The position numbers were made by a program, and so were the translations under genes. From an uncultured bacterium (GTDB lineage Bacteria; Armatimonadota; JACIXR01), in contig CALITO010000002.1 in NCBI GenBank assembly GCA_938041455.1, positions 81,396 to 145,395 of the forward strand: DNA of 64,000 nucleotides, read 5' to 3'. The notes beneath the pieces were generated by a model. That model saw only the letters and a list, made by a program, of their open reading frames with translations, did not search any database and was not told where the DNA came from. Below are positions 34,730 through 44,010 of this stretch, piece after piece (position 1 is the stretch's first letter; each line of letters begins with the position of its first letter).

Positions 34730-35448
34730 AAAAGGAGCTCATCTTATCCCTCTCTATCGTCTCTATAATGCTGGGGGCTCTTCTCGCTCTGGGTATAAGA
34801 ACCCAGCAGACCTATACCCCTATCTTGCCCACCACTAATCCCCGTGAGTTATCAGCTATATTTAAGACTTTGCAGGAGACGAACAAAAAACTTCAGGAAG
34901 AAATCAGGATCTTACAAAATAGGATAACAGATTATGAGGAGAAATTATCCAGTGGAAAAGGGGCTATCCAAGCCCTTAATGAACAACTTCAAACCATAAA
35001 GGTTCAAGCAGGGCTCACCGATGTTATGGGCCCGGGCGTCATTATCACGCTCGCTGATAGTGGTTACCGAGCTCCCTTAGCGGAACTACAAAATCTCTAT
35101 ATAGTCCATGATTATGACCTTCTCCAAGTGATTAATGAGTTAAAGGCTGCAGGGGCAGAAGCAATAGCCCTAAACGGACAACGGCTCTCGTTCTACTCTG
35201 CCATTCGCTGTGTAGGTAATGTAATACAAGTGAACGGTGTCCCCATAGCATCACCCTATAAGATAGAGGCGATAGGAGACCCCGATGTCCTCCTTAGTGG
35301 GTTGAAGCTACCTGGGGGCATAGTGGATTTGCTGACTAATTCAGGGCTTAAGGTGGAAGTTAAAAAAGCGGAGCAGCTCGTTTTACCCCCTTATAGTGGT
35401 CCGGGAAGTAGTAGATTGGGTTTTGCCCAGCCAGTGGGAGGTCCCTGA
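34726..35448 (+). CDS. DUF881 (YlxW-like) division-cluster protein
   Basis: This 240-residue protein uses a GTG start inside AGGAGTGA, overlapping ftsQ. It has an N-terminal membrane helix, a coiled coil of about 45 residues (LQETNKKLQEEIRILQNR), then the DUF881 domain (MGPGVIITLADS; NLYIVHDYDLLQVINELKAAGAEAIALN; IRCVGNVIQVNG). In Bacillus the YlxW homologue lies between divIB and sbp/ftsA, the same place as here. The biochemical role is not established. It may be an extracytoplasmic envelope factor. Confidence 0.9.
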   Translation: MKKELILSLSIVSIMLGALLALGIRTQQTYTPILPTTNPRELSAIFKTLQETNKKLQEEIRILQNRITDYEEKLSSGKGAIQALNEQLQTIKVQAGLTDVMGPGVIITLADSGYRAPLAELQNLYIVHDYDLLQVINELKAAGAEAIALNGQRLSFYSAIRCVGNVIQVNGVPIASPYKIEAIGDPDVLLSGLKLPGGIVDLLTNSGLKVEVKKAEQLVLPPYSGPGSSRLGFAQPVGGP

Positions 35449-35450
35449 GA

Positions 35451-35822
35451 GTGCTCCTTTTACTTCCCGCTTTTGGTTTGTTGGTCAGCTTCCTAATAGT
35501 GTATTTCACCCATATAACTGTGCCCCTTATTTATGCACCTTACCTTTCCGTTGCTATACTTGCTGCCTTTGACTCAATAGTAGGAGGAGTTAGAGCGGGT
35601 TTGGAGAGGAAATTCGATAACTCCATCTTCCTTTCCGGTTTCTTCGTGAACACCGCAGCGGCTGCTCTATTAGCCTGGATAGGAGACCTTGTAGGGGTAG
35701 CACTCTATCTTGCCGCGGTAGTTGCCTTTGGGGTAAGGATTTTTCAAAATTTATCCCTTATAAGACGACTCCTGCTTCAAGAGATTACCTATAGGAGGGA
35801 TAAGTCTGGGGGAGAGAGATAG
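35451..35822 (+). CDS. sbp: Small basic protein, DUF1290 (YlxX/Sbp)
   Basis: This 123-residue membrane protein starts at GTG and has about four hydrophobic helices. AILAAFDSIVGGVRAGLE and FVNTAAAALLAWIGDLVGVALYLAAVVAFGVRIFQNL fit the DUF1290 family. It is the usual partner of DUF881 proteins. It lies 2 bases after the DUF881 gene, and its 3' end contains the ribosome site and start of ftsA. Confidence 0.9.
   Translation: MLLLLPAFGLLVSFLIVYFTHITVPLIYAPYLSVAILAAFDSIVGGVRAGLERKFDNSIFLSGFFVNTAAAALLAWIGDLVGVALYLAAVVAFGVRIFQNLSLIRRLLLQEITYRRDKSGGER
35793..35799 (+). promoter_or_regulatory. Shine-Dalgarno sequence for ftsA
   Basis: AGGAGGG lies inside the end of sbp, 6 bases before the in-frame CTG at 35806 taken as the ftsA start. 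Confidence 0.65.
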
Positions 35823-37050
35823 AGACATCATCACGGGATTAGATGTAGGAACAACGAAGATATGTGTTCTCGTGGTTAGGGTAGTAAATGGAGAACTACA
35901 AACGATGGCTCTGGGGCTTCATCCCTCTGAGGGCATGCGTAAGGGGCTTGTCGTGGATATACAAAAGACGAGCGCCGACATAAGGTCAGCTATATTGAAG
36001 GCGCAAACTATGGCGGGGAGGGAAATAACCCAAGCGGTAGTTGGCGTGACGGGTAGGCATATCTCTTCCCATAATGTGAGGGGAGCAGCAACTATCACGA
36101 ATTATAAGGGAGAGATTAAAGAAGAGGATGTGGAAAGGGCTCTCGAGAATGCAAGGGAAAACCTCCTCCTCTCTAAAGAGAGGGAGATCATCCACATCGC
36201 GCCACGGCAATTCATAATAGACGGAGAGGAAGGGATCAGACAGCCGGAAGGGATGTTCGCTCAACACTTGGAGGTGGAGGCCCACATAGTGACTGGAGCT
36301 TCCTCCTTCCTTAACAATTTAGTGAAAAGCGTGGAGCTCGCTGGCGTGAGAGTGGAGGATCTTTTGCTCCAGTCCCTAGCTGCAAGCGAGGCGGTCCTGG
36401 AGGAGGCGGAAAAGGATATCGGGGTCGCCCTTGTGGATATAGGGGGTGGCACAACGGACCTCGCCATATTTAAAGATGGAAGTATATGCTTCTCCTCTTC
36501 TCTTCCCTTGGGAGGAAATCATTTGACCTCGGATATAATGGTGGGGCTACGCACGACCTCGAGCGAAGCGGAAAGACTTAAGAAAGAGAAAGGTTACGCC
36601 ATAGCTTCCCTACTAGATTCCCAGGAGGCGATAGAGGTGAGAATGGTGGCAAGGGAAGAGCCGATGTATCTCCCACGGCGTGTTCTTGCCGAGATAATAG
36701 AAGATCGTCTTACAGAGCTCTTCCAAATAGTGGGTAAGGAAATAGCCAAAGCGAATGTGGGAGACATACTGCCTGGAGGAGTAGTCCTCACGGGGGGCAC
36801 CTCCCTTTTACCCGGAATAGATCACCTTGCTGAAAAGGTGTTGAATATGCCGGCACGCATCGGCTTGCCCAAAGGGGTTAAAAGCCTTCCTGAATCCCCC
36901 TTCTCCCCTCTCCATTCCACGGCGGTGGGCTTGGTACTCTATTCTTATAAATACCACCCCCTCCCTATTAAAAGGTCTTTTAAAAGGAAAAATTTTGTTG
37001 CAAGGTTTTTCCATTCCCTCTATAATTTTCTTGCCCACTTTTGGAGATAA
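35806..37050 (+). CDS. ftsA: Cell division protein FtsA, probable CTG start
   Basis: FtsA is the actin-like ATPase that tethers FtsZ to the membrane. The track's GTG at 35872 would remove the phosphate-1 loop DIITGLDVGTTKICVLV, which is read in frame upstream. Between the frame-closing TAA at 35761 and that loop there is no ATG, GTG or TTG. CTG 35806, 6 bases after AGGAGGG, gives a normal N-terminus (MGERDRDIITGLDVG) and 414 residues. Other motifs are VALVDIGGGTTDLAIF (phosphate 2), VVLTGGTSLLPG (adenosine) and an amphipathic C-terminal helix rich in Phe, Arg and Lys, the membrane-targeting sequence. It overlaps sbp by 17 bases. Confidence 0.93.
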   Translation: MGERDRDIITGLDVGTTKICVLVVRVVNGELQTMALGLHPSEGMRKGLVVDIQKTSADIRSAILKAQTMAGREITQAVVGVTGRHISSHNVRGAATITNYKGEIKEEDVERALENARENLLLSKEREIIHIAPRQFIIDGEEGIRQPEGMFAQHLEVEAHIVTGASSFLNNLVKSVELAGVRVEDLLLQSLAASEAVLEEAEKDIGVALVDIGGGTTDLAIFKDGSICFSSSLPLGGNHLTSDIMVGLRTTSSEAERLKKEKGYAIASLLDSQEAIEVRMVAREEPMYLPRRVLAEIIEDRLTELFQIVGKEIAKANVGDILPGGVVLTGGTSLLPGIDHLAEKVLNMPARIGLPKGVKSLPESPFSPLHSTAVGLVLYSYKYHPLPIKRSFKRKNFVARFFHSLYNFLAHFWR

Positions 37051-37090
37051 CTTTCGTTAATTTTAAAAATAATGAAAAGGGGGTATTGAA

Positions 37091-38170
37091 TTGCCCAACA
37101 AAGAGGATATAAAAGGAGCAAACATAACCGTGCTCGGCGTTGGCGGCGCGGGATGTAACGCTGTCAACCGAATGATTGAAGCACAGGTAGAGGGTGTAGA
37201 GTTTGTTGCAGTGAATACCGATAAGCAAGTTTTGGGCTTGTCGAAGGCACCTCACAAGATACAGATAGGGGCGAAGCTCACGGGAGGATTAGGAGCAGGT
37301 GGCGACCCCGAAATTGGCAAGCAGGCTGCAGAGGATAGCGAAGAGGAACTGAGAAAAGCAATGGAGGGGGCCCATATGGTATTCATAACCGCGGGAATGG
37401 GGGGAGGGACTGGCACAGGGGCCTCACCCATTATAGCCGAGATCGCTCGCTCTAAGGATATTGGAGCCCTTTGTATTGCTGTTGTCACCCGCCCTTTCTC
37501 TTTCGAAGGCACTAAACGGGCAAAGATAGCGGAGGAAGGAATCCAATTACTCAAAGAGAAGGTAGACGCCCTAATAGTCATCCCTAATGACCGCCTACTT
37601 AACATCACAGAGGAAAACCTTACCCTCGTGGAAGCTTTTAAGTTAGCCGACGATGTATTGCGTCAAGGGGTGCAAGGTATCTCAGATATAATAGTGGTCC
37701 CCGGGTTAATAAATTTGGATTTCGCCGATGTGAAATCCGTCCTCCAGGGGGCGGGTACCGCCTTAATGGGAACTGGCGTTGCCGAGGGAGAAAACAGAGG
37801 AGTAGAAGCAGCTACGGCAGCAATCCAAAGCCCTCTTTTGGAAAGCTCTATGAGCGGAGCGAAGAAATTGCTCGTTAACATAACTGCTGGACACGACATC
37901 TCCTTAAAGAACGATGTGGAGAAGGCAATGGCTTTTCTCTCTCAACGAATGGATGCTAAGGAAGACGATATAAAGCTTGGTGTCGTCATAAAGGACGAAA
38001 TGCAAGGAAAATTGCAAATAACTGTTATAGCTACAGGTTTCCAGCCCCAGCCTATGGAGCAACCACCCTTTTTGAGAAAGGAAGAAGGAGTAGAGGAGAA
38101 AAAAGTAGAAATCCCTATACTTATAGAGGAGGAACTTGACATACCTACCTTCCTTCGCAAAAGATTTTAG
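37091..38170 (+). CDS. ftsZ: Cell division protein FtsZ
   Basis: This 359-residue tubulin homologue starts at TTG. The GTP-binding segments are [15 protein letters not shown] and the tubulin signature [30 protein letters not shown] and [11 protein letters not shown] (T7 loop) are intact. The C-terminal peptide [11 protein letters not shown] is the conserved tail that binds FtsA. It lies 40 bases after ftsA and its last 35 bases lie in the upstream extension of the GH99-like ORF. Confidence 0.98.
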   Translation: MPNKEDIKGANITVLGVGGAGCNAVNRMIEAQVEGVEFVAVNTDKQVLGLSKAPHKIQIGAKLTGGLGAGGDPEIGKQAAEDSEEELRKAMEGAHMVFITAGMGGGTGTGASPIIAEIARSKDIGALCIAVVTRPFSFEGTKRAKIAEEGIQLLKEKVDALIVIPNDRLLNITEENLTLVEAFKLADDVLRQGVQGISDIIVVPGLINLDFADVKSVLQGAGTALMGTGVAEGENRGVEAATAAIQSPLLESSMSGAKKLLVNITAGHDISLKNDVEKAMAFLSQRMDAKEDDIKLGVVIKDEMQGKLQITVIATGFQPQPMEQPPFLRKEEGVEEKKVEIPILIEEELDIPTFLRKRF

Positions 38171-38195
38171 TGAAATTATCCGAGAGGAGGGGGGA

Positions 38196-41100
38196 ATGCC
38201 CACCATGGAAAAATTTATGGGAAGGAGTATACTTGTTTGTATGCTCATTTTTCCCCTTGCTCTTTCCCTTGCCTTAGAACGCCCCTGGATTTGCGACACC
38301 TACTTTTACTGGTATACCTGGGACTACGATAAGAAACTGGGCAATTGGTTGGGAGGAGTATACAACACCCCCTTAAGTGGCTATTACGATTCCCGCACTT
38401 ATAAGGATAACAAACGCTCCCTTTGGCAAGCAGGAGAGTGGGGGATAACCCATCACTTCATAGATTACTGGGCTCCCGATTGGCTGGGCGAGGGAGGAGT
38501 GATGAGGGAGAAGATCGTCTTCAAAGCAGCAGAAGACCTCCAAAAGGAAGGCTACGACATCTGGATGTCTTATTATCAAGACGGCTGGAATTTTGACACA
38601 AAACACTTCTCCAATAATATCTCCCAAAAACGAGACACCTTCCTCTGGCTTCAGCTCTTCTCCTCCTCCCCTGTCCTTGTAAGGTTAAACGGACTCCCTT
38701 ACAAGCTTATATATTCCCGTAATGGCTTTCCCCAAACCACTATTGATAACGAGGGCTTCGCTTCTTATCTCCGCTCTATCTATCCTTCCATACAAACACT
38801 TAACGAAGAATGGGGAACTAACTTCTCCTCCTTTGATGAGGTAAAAATGAATTTCAATTCCCCCGGGCATCAACGAGCATATTCCATAAAATATCAATAC
38901 GAGATATGGAGGAAGGAATGGGAAAAACTTGATAAACTCGTCCAGCAAGAGTTCGGTTTGCCCGGTATGAGAGTTTCTTTTGATGTAGGTTATGAACCTT
39001 TTATGGGCTTTAACTATTCCCTATTCGCCAAAATCCTCGGTGGTCCTCATTCTTACGCAGGCATCTTCGGGCAACCCCAAGAGCAAGATGTGGAACGCTT
39101 CATTCAATCGATAGTCGCTAAAAAATATAACACTGTTTTCTTTGACCACTTCAAAAATTTCTATACAGATTGGGAAATTCGCATCCCTGGCACCTGCTAT
39201 CCTCCCGAACCTTTCCATTTTGACAGGTTCTGGTGTAGTGCCCTCCTCCGTTACTCAGAAGCATTGCTTCACCTCTCCTGGAACGAGTGGTGGGAAGGTT
39301 CCAACCTTGAACCATGCTGGGAACATGGCAAGAAATACTGCGAAAAGAATCTTTTTTGGGCAACATTGATGTGGGAGATCTTTCCCCAACTCCGGGACTT
39401 CGGCAAAGGGGCTAAAGTTGCTCTTCTTCTAAACGAGTGGCCCCTCCTCTCAGGCGAAGGCAATATAAAAGAACTATACCAAACCATACAAATGCTCCGT
39501 CAATTGAATATCCCATTTGACCTAATCCCTGATGACCTCCTCTCAAGGGAAACGCTCTCCCATTTCCAACTCATCATCGCTCCCTCTTGTGAGGTGGGGT
39601 TCGGCTACAATCAGAATGGGGAGAGGGTTTTGGATTTGCTCCTCGATTGGCTGAAGCAAGGGGAGAATCGCAAGTTGATAGTCTCGGGGAATGCGAGGCT
39701 ATACCAAGTTCTGGGACTTGAAGAAACAAGAAAAGAAGGGGCGATCGAACCGGGCAAGGATTTGAATGTCTTCGTTGATTTTGGAGAAAAGGGGGATGAG
39801 AAATTCATCCTCAAGGGGGCTTCCTCACAGGAGGATTGGGGCGCTCTCCCCCCAGAAGCCTATGGAAAAGCGGAAAGGAGACTAACTGTTAGATGGCTCC
39901 CCGGTGCGGGAACAAGAACCACCTTGCTTCTCCCTCTATCCCCTAAAAGGGAACTCGTCCTTCGTTTCCGTGCCAATGCCCTCTGGGATAACCAAATTGC
40001 ATTCCTCCTTAACGGTAAGGAGGCGGGAAAGATAAATATTCTGCCGGGTTGGAATGATTACGAATTGAGAATACCTGCTTCGCTGGTGAACGATTATATG
40101 GGGGAACTCACACTTGATTTCCAAAAGGCAAACATACCATCTCAATTAGACCCGCAGAGGTTTCCCGCCGAGAACAGAGTCTGCAATATAGCAATTGATT
40201 GGCTCCAACTTTCCACACCCAACTTCCCCCCAGGAAAAGAGGAAAACATCTATTCACTTCCCCAACAAAGCGTTGTCTTCCAAAAAAACTTCCTCCCCTT
40301 GTCCTTCCCCTTACCATATCGTAAAGTGCCCGCTATATATCCCCAAAGAGGGATAATCCTTTCTCACTATAGGCTCTCCAACATCCCCAGAGATATGATT
40401 ATACCCTTTTCCAAAGGGGAGGTTTTCTATATCAACGGCTCCCTCAGTGATATAGAGGATAAGAGATACTGGGGGACTATATTGAAATGGGCTGGTTTTC
40501 CTCCGCCTGAATATGTGAGTGGAGAGAACATAATAGGAAACATTTACTGGGTGGATAACACAGCAATCGTTCTCGCTTATAACCATAATATAAAGAAAGA
40601 ACCCATTTTGACCATCAAAGTCCCTGCGAAGAACCTACCCTTAGCGGAGGCTATCTCCTTAAATAGCGACGGTGCCTCGTTCAAGAAAATAACTTATAGA
40701 AAAAGTGGAGAATTTATAGAAACTAAAACAAAACTTTCCTATTATGCCTCCTTTGCTTTTGTGTTCTCTCCTATAAAGTTGTTGAACAATTCCTTCACCA
40801 TAGTCAAGGGCGGGAAGACCGCCTTACCCCTTGAGATAGAGAACTTGACTGATAAACCCCAGCAAGTGATAATACGCCTCAGAGCTCGCTTCCCCACCCT
40901 CATTTCAAGGGAAATCAAGCTATTATTACAACCCAAGGCACGAAAAATCGTCAGATTCCCCCTTTTAGCTAAGGATACAATAGATTGGGGACAAAAGACA
41001 ATTGTGGTGGAGTTTGAGGGCGACTGGGGAAGATCCATTTTTCCAAGACCCTTAATAGTAATGGATTTGCCTAACTTGGTCTTAACCAATAAAGTAGTAG

Positions 41101-43241
41101 ATTGTAAAAATCCCAAGATAATCATTCGCAATGAGCCGAATCCCTTCGTCCAAACCTCACCTGCTCGGAACCTACTTATTAAATTGGACGATAATCTAAT
41201 CAATGCGGGGGATTTAGAAGCAGGTAAGGAGCTCGCAATCTCCCTACCCTCCCTCACTCTTTCCCCAGATTATCCTGACCTCGTTCAAAAGGAATTGACG
41301 ATTACCTATTATTCGGGTGGGATAAAACAAGAAAAGAAAGAAACAATTTATTATGCGGTGTATCCTTCTTCTGTCTCAGCATTTAAGGGAGCAATACAGT
41401 CCATCTTCGTATTCAATCCTCGTTCCTCCGTTTTGGAAAACGAGCTATTGGAGATTCCTTGGAAGGGCGAAAAAGTGAGTGTAAGAAATGAGCGAGGGTT
41501 AATAGTTCCATCTTGTATCCAAAATGGGAAGCTTTATTTTGCCCCAACGGTTGCTCCAAAAAACTCTGCGGTATACTATATTTCCCACTGGGAAGAACCC
41601 CCCACGACGGACCTGTCGTTCAAAAGGGAGAAGAATTTAGTAAAAATAGAGAATTCGTATTTCTCCCTTGTTTTTGACGAGGACAGGGGAGGATCTCTTA
41701 TATCCTTTCTATCCAAGATAACGAATAAGGATTATGGAGGGGGTGTTTCGGGCGCATCCTATGGAGAATTCGGCAGATTTGACCCCCTCAATCCCGCGAT
41801 AAGCGCCGACAAATTCATAAAAGACCAGATAAAATACCAATCAGAAGGCAAGGGCAAAATTCAGGTGCTTGCTTCCTCTCCCTTATATATATCGCTCTTA
41901 ATCTCCTATGAGGATGACTCTATAAAGGCAAGGCAGTATGTAGATGTCTATGCTTTCCGGGATTCCTTCCGTATCCGCTCAGAAGTTGAGCCGAAGAAAC
42001 CTTACCCTGAAATAAGCCCATTTGCCTTGAAATTAACCACACACTCCCTCTCAAAAATTTACCCCAATTTCGTTGGAATAGAAACTCAAGATCCCTCCCC
42101 CCACTTTGGTTGGAGAGAAGGTCCATATGTTCCTCCTTACATCACTTTTATGGAACCAAACAGATTTCCCGAAAGCATCTCCTTCATTCTAAGGGATAAG
42201 AAGAATTTAACCCATATTCGCTATGGTTTCTTCCCACCCCTAAGGGGTAAACCCGGACCCCGCACTTACGCCTGGGTTGAGTTCCTCTCCAAAGAACCGA
42301 AGCCATCCTATGTAGACCTCCTTATTAAGCTCCATCCAGGTTACCATATCGTTGCTGAGGAAAGTTATAATGATTTTCAAACCCCTCCTTACTTCGTGGT
42401 TTCTGGAAAAATTCACCCCGAAAGAGTAGAGCAATCCACAGTTTATTCCCCTCCCTGGTTAGATACCTATAGGGTTAACCGCATCAAGTTCACTATCCTG
42501 CCCAGGGAAGACCTCCACGACGAGGTAGTTAGCATTAGGCTCCCTTTAGAAGATGACATCGTGGAGGACTCTTTCAAGGCGATGGAATATGGTGAAGATT
42601 GGGAATTGTTGGGAGAAAGACTCTGTATTTATGATAAAGGAAGCGGGGAATTAAGATTTCTCTTGAGCGGTAGGAGTGAAAAAGGAATTCCTCGCCAGTT
42701 TCTTATCTATTTCGCCAAGGGGAAAGAAAAACCCTCTCAAAGTCCCGCTTTTTTACTTCCTGCCGAGCGTTTGTTGAATCCTTCGTTTGAAGCCGAGGGA
42801 GAAGGATGGGCTTTCAACAACGCTTCCCTATATAGTGAAGAAGCACATAGTGGGAAATATTGTGCCCTTTTGTCCCTTTCCACCGGGCAAGGATACTCCC
42901 TTCTCACTAACGATTCCTTGAAAGTTATCCCTCATTCAAGATATAGAGTTTCCTTCTATGCCAAGGTGTTAGAAGGCCGGGGGCTTTTAAGAACTAACTT
43001 CTACCAGGACCAAAGATACGATTTCGAACAGGTAGTCGTTCCCCTCATAAATGACGGAAAGTGGCACAAATACGAGGTAGAGGTCCCCACAGGTGATTTT
43101 CCTCCCAATGTGCATCCCTATTTTCGCCTATGGGCAATAGGAAGTCCTCAGGTTGTGCTTGTTGATGATGTAGAAGTTGTCCCTTTGGAAAGAAGAGAAA
43201 AAGTAGATATAATCATTGGTGAAAAGGAGGAATTGAAATGA
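38196..43241 (+). CDS. Very large secreted GH99-like multidomain protein
   Basis: I start it at ATG 38196, 5 bases after AGGAGG; the track start at 38136 lies inside ftsZ. The 1681-residue product has a signal peptide (SILVCMLIFPLALSLA). The first 400 residues resemble GH99/GH71-type or WbsX-like barrels (WICDTYFYWYTWDYD; WNEWWEGSNLEP at 362-373, with Glu364 a candidate catalytic residue). A flavodoxin or GATase-like segment follows at about 405-490 (LLNEWPLL; FQLIIAPS), then long beta-sandwich regions. A CBM4_9-like carbohydrate-binding module closes it at about 1525-1665 (LLNPSFEAEGEGW; VVLVDDVEVVPL). The role is probably extracellular glycan hydrolysis; the substrate is unknown. It is co-oriented right after ftsZ and overlaps the next gene by 4 bases. 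Confidence 0.65.
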   Translation: MPTMEKFMGRSILVCMLIFPLALSLALERPWICDTYFYWYTWDYDKKLGNWLGGVYNTPLSGYYDSRTYKDNKRSLWQAGEWGITHHFIDYWAPDWLGEGGVMREKIVFKAAEDLQKEGYDIWMSYYQDGWNFDTKHFSNNISQKRDTFLWLQLFSSSPVLVRLNGLPYKLIYSRNGFPQTTIDNEGFASYLRSIYPSIQTLNEEWGTNFSSFDEVKMNFNSPGHQRAYSIKYQYEIWRKEWEKLDKLVQQEFGLPGMRVSFDVGYEPFMGFNYSLFAKILGGPHSYAGIFGQPQEQDVERFIQSIVAKKYNTVFFDHFKNFYTDWEIRIPGTCYPPEPFHFDRFWCSALLRYSEALLHLSWNEWWEGSNLEPCWEHGKKYCEKNLFWATLMWEIFPQLRDFGKGAKVALLLNEWPLLSGEGNIKELYQTIQMLRQLNIPFDLIPDDLLSRETLSHFQLIIAPSCEVGFGYNQNGERVLDLLLDWLKQGENRKLIVSGNARLYQVLGLEETRKEGAIEPGKDLNVFVDFGEKGDEKFILKGASSQEDWGALPPEAYGKAERRLTVRWLPGAGTRTTLLLPLSPKRELVLRFRANALWDNQIAFLLNGKEAGKINILPGWNDYELRIPASLVNDYMGELTLDFQKANIPSQLDPQRFPAENRVCNIAIDWLQLSTPNFPPGKEENIYSLPQQSVVFQKNFLPLSFPLPYRKVPAIYPQRGIILSHYRLSNIPRDMIIPFSKGEVFYINGSLSDIEDKRYWGTILKWAGFPPPEYVSGENIIGNIYWVDNTAIVLAYNHNIKKEPILTIKVPAKNLPLAEAISLNSDGASFKKITYRKSGEFIETKTKLSYYASFAFVFSPIKLLNNSFTIVKGGKTALPLEIENLTDKPQQVIIRLRARFPTLISREIKLLLQPKARKIVRFPLLAKDTIDWGQKTIVVEFEGDWGRSIFPRPLIVMDLPNLVLTNKVVDCKNPKIIIRNEPNPFVQTSPARNLLIKLDDNLINAGDLEAGKELAISLPSLTLSPDYPDLVQKELTITYYSGGIKQEKKETIYYAVYPSSVSAFKGAIQSIFVFNPRSSVLENELLEIPWKGEKVSVRNERGLIVPSCIQNGKLYFAPTVAPKNSAVYYISHWEEPPTTDLSFKREKNLVKIENSYFSLVFDEDRGGSLISFLSKITNKDYGGGVSGASYGEFGRFDPLNPAISADKFIKDQIKYQSEGKGKIQVLASSPLYISLLISYEDDSIKARQYVDVYAFRDSFRIRSEVEPKKPYPEISPFALKLTTHSLSKIYPNFVGIETQDPSPHFGWREGPYVPPYITFMEPNRFPESISFILRDKKNLTHIRYGFFPPLRGKPGPRTYAWVEFLSKEPKPSYVDLLIKLHPGYHIVAEESYNDFQTPPYFVVSGKIHPERVEQSTVYSPPWLDTYRVNRIKFTILPREDLHDEVVSIRLPLEDDIVEDSFKAMEYGEDWELLGERLCIYDKGSGELRFLLSGRSEKGIPRQFLIYFAKGKEKPSQSPAFLLPAERLLNPSFEAEGEGWAFNNASLYSEEAHSGKYCALLSLSTGQGYSLLTNDSLKVIPHSRYRVSFYAKVLEGRGLLRTNFYQDQRYDFEQVVVPLINDGKWHKYEVEVPTGDFPPNVHPYFRLWAIGSPQVVLVDDVEVVPLERREKVDIIIGEKEELK

Positions 43242-43957
43242 GAACCAAAATATCGTTTTATTTAGTTATATTGAGCATTGCCGCACTATGTGCTGCTCCG
43301 AAGGTTGGAGAGCAATTTAACTATAAGATAAAGCTTTCCATAACTCCGGACAAAGGGCAACCGATGACTATGGAGCTACTCTTTAACCAAAAGATTAAGT
43401 CTGTGAACAAAGACAATTCTTTTGTTGTAGAGATAACCCAAAAACTTCCCCAACAAACGACGCAAAAACAAGCAAATATCCAACCTTTCTCGCTCACCCT
43501 GAGGATAGACAAAAATGGCAAGCCAACCATTATGGGGAAGAGTCAAAGCGCTTCCCCACTGCCTGCACCCCCTAGTATGTTACCTTCCCTCGCTGGCATA
43601 TTACCTATACCACCAAACCTTTCTAAGGGAAAGAGCTTCAGTATAACTGTGCCGGAAAATCCCAAATCGCCCATTGTTTTCAAACATCTGGGTGAAGCGA
43701 ACTATAAAGGAAAGAAATATCCCAAAATATCTATGACTATTCCCTCTACAACTTTTTCCTCTTCTTCCCCCCAAGATGAGACTAAGGTGGCATTAAAGGG
43801 AGAAGGGGTGTTCTTCACCCTTCCCGGGGATAACAGGATTCTCAACGGCAAGCTCACCCTCAAGGTGGAAACAAAAGGATATTCCTATACACCGGAAAAA
43901 AAGAAGATCCCCTTAGACTCGAAAAGCACAATCGTTGTGGAAATAGAGAAACTTTGA
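43238..43957 (+). CDS. Secreted protein of unknown function
   Basis: This 239-residue protein has a signal peptide (FYLVILSIAALCAA). The mature part is beta-rich (FNYKIKLSITPD; NSFVVEITQKLPQQ) with a proline-rich middle (PLPAPPSMLP). I do not recognise a family with certainty. It resembles the next protein in overall plan: an opening strand of the type F/LxYKxK, a Gln/Pro-rich middle and a C-terminal beta part. The pair may be distant paralogues. Its start overlaps the GH99-like gene (ATGA), so the three may act together outside the cell. Confidence 0.6.
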   Translation: MRTKISFYLVILSIAALCAAPKVGEQFNYKIKLSITPDKGQPMTMELLFNQKIKSVNKDNSFVVEITQKLPQQTTQKQANIQPFSLTLRIDKNGKPTIMGKSQSASPLPAPPSMLPSLAGILPIPPNLSKGKSFSITVPENPKSPIVFKHLGEANYKGKKYPKISMTIPSTTFSSSSPQDETKVALKGEGVFFTLPGDNRILNGKLTLKVETKGYSYTPEKKKIPLDSKSTIVVEIEKL

Positions 43958-43959
43958 AC

Positions 43960-43978
43960 AGTTAGAAAGCGTCTAACT
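43960..43978 (+). other. Small inverted repeat between two secreted-protein genes
   Basis: AGTTAGA-AAGCG-TCTAACT forms a perfect 7-bp stem with no T run after it. It could be an attenuation or mRNA-stability element, or chance. Confidence 0.35.
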
Positions 43979-44010
43979 ATTCAGAGACTACCAAAAAGGA
44001 GGTATATAAT

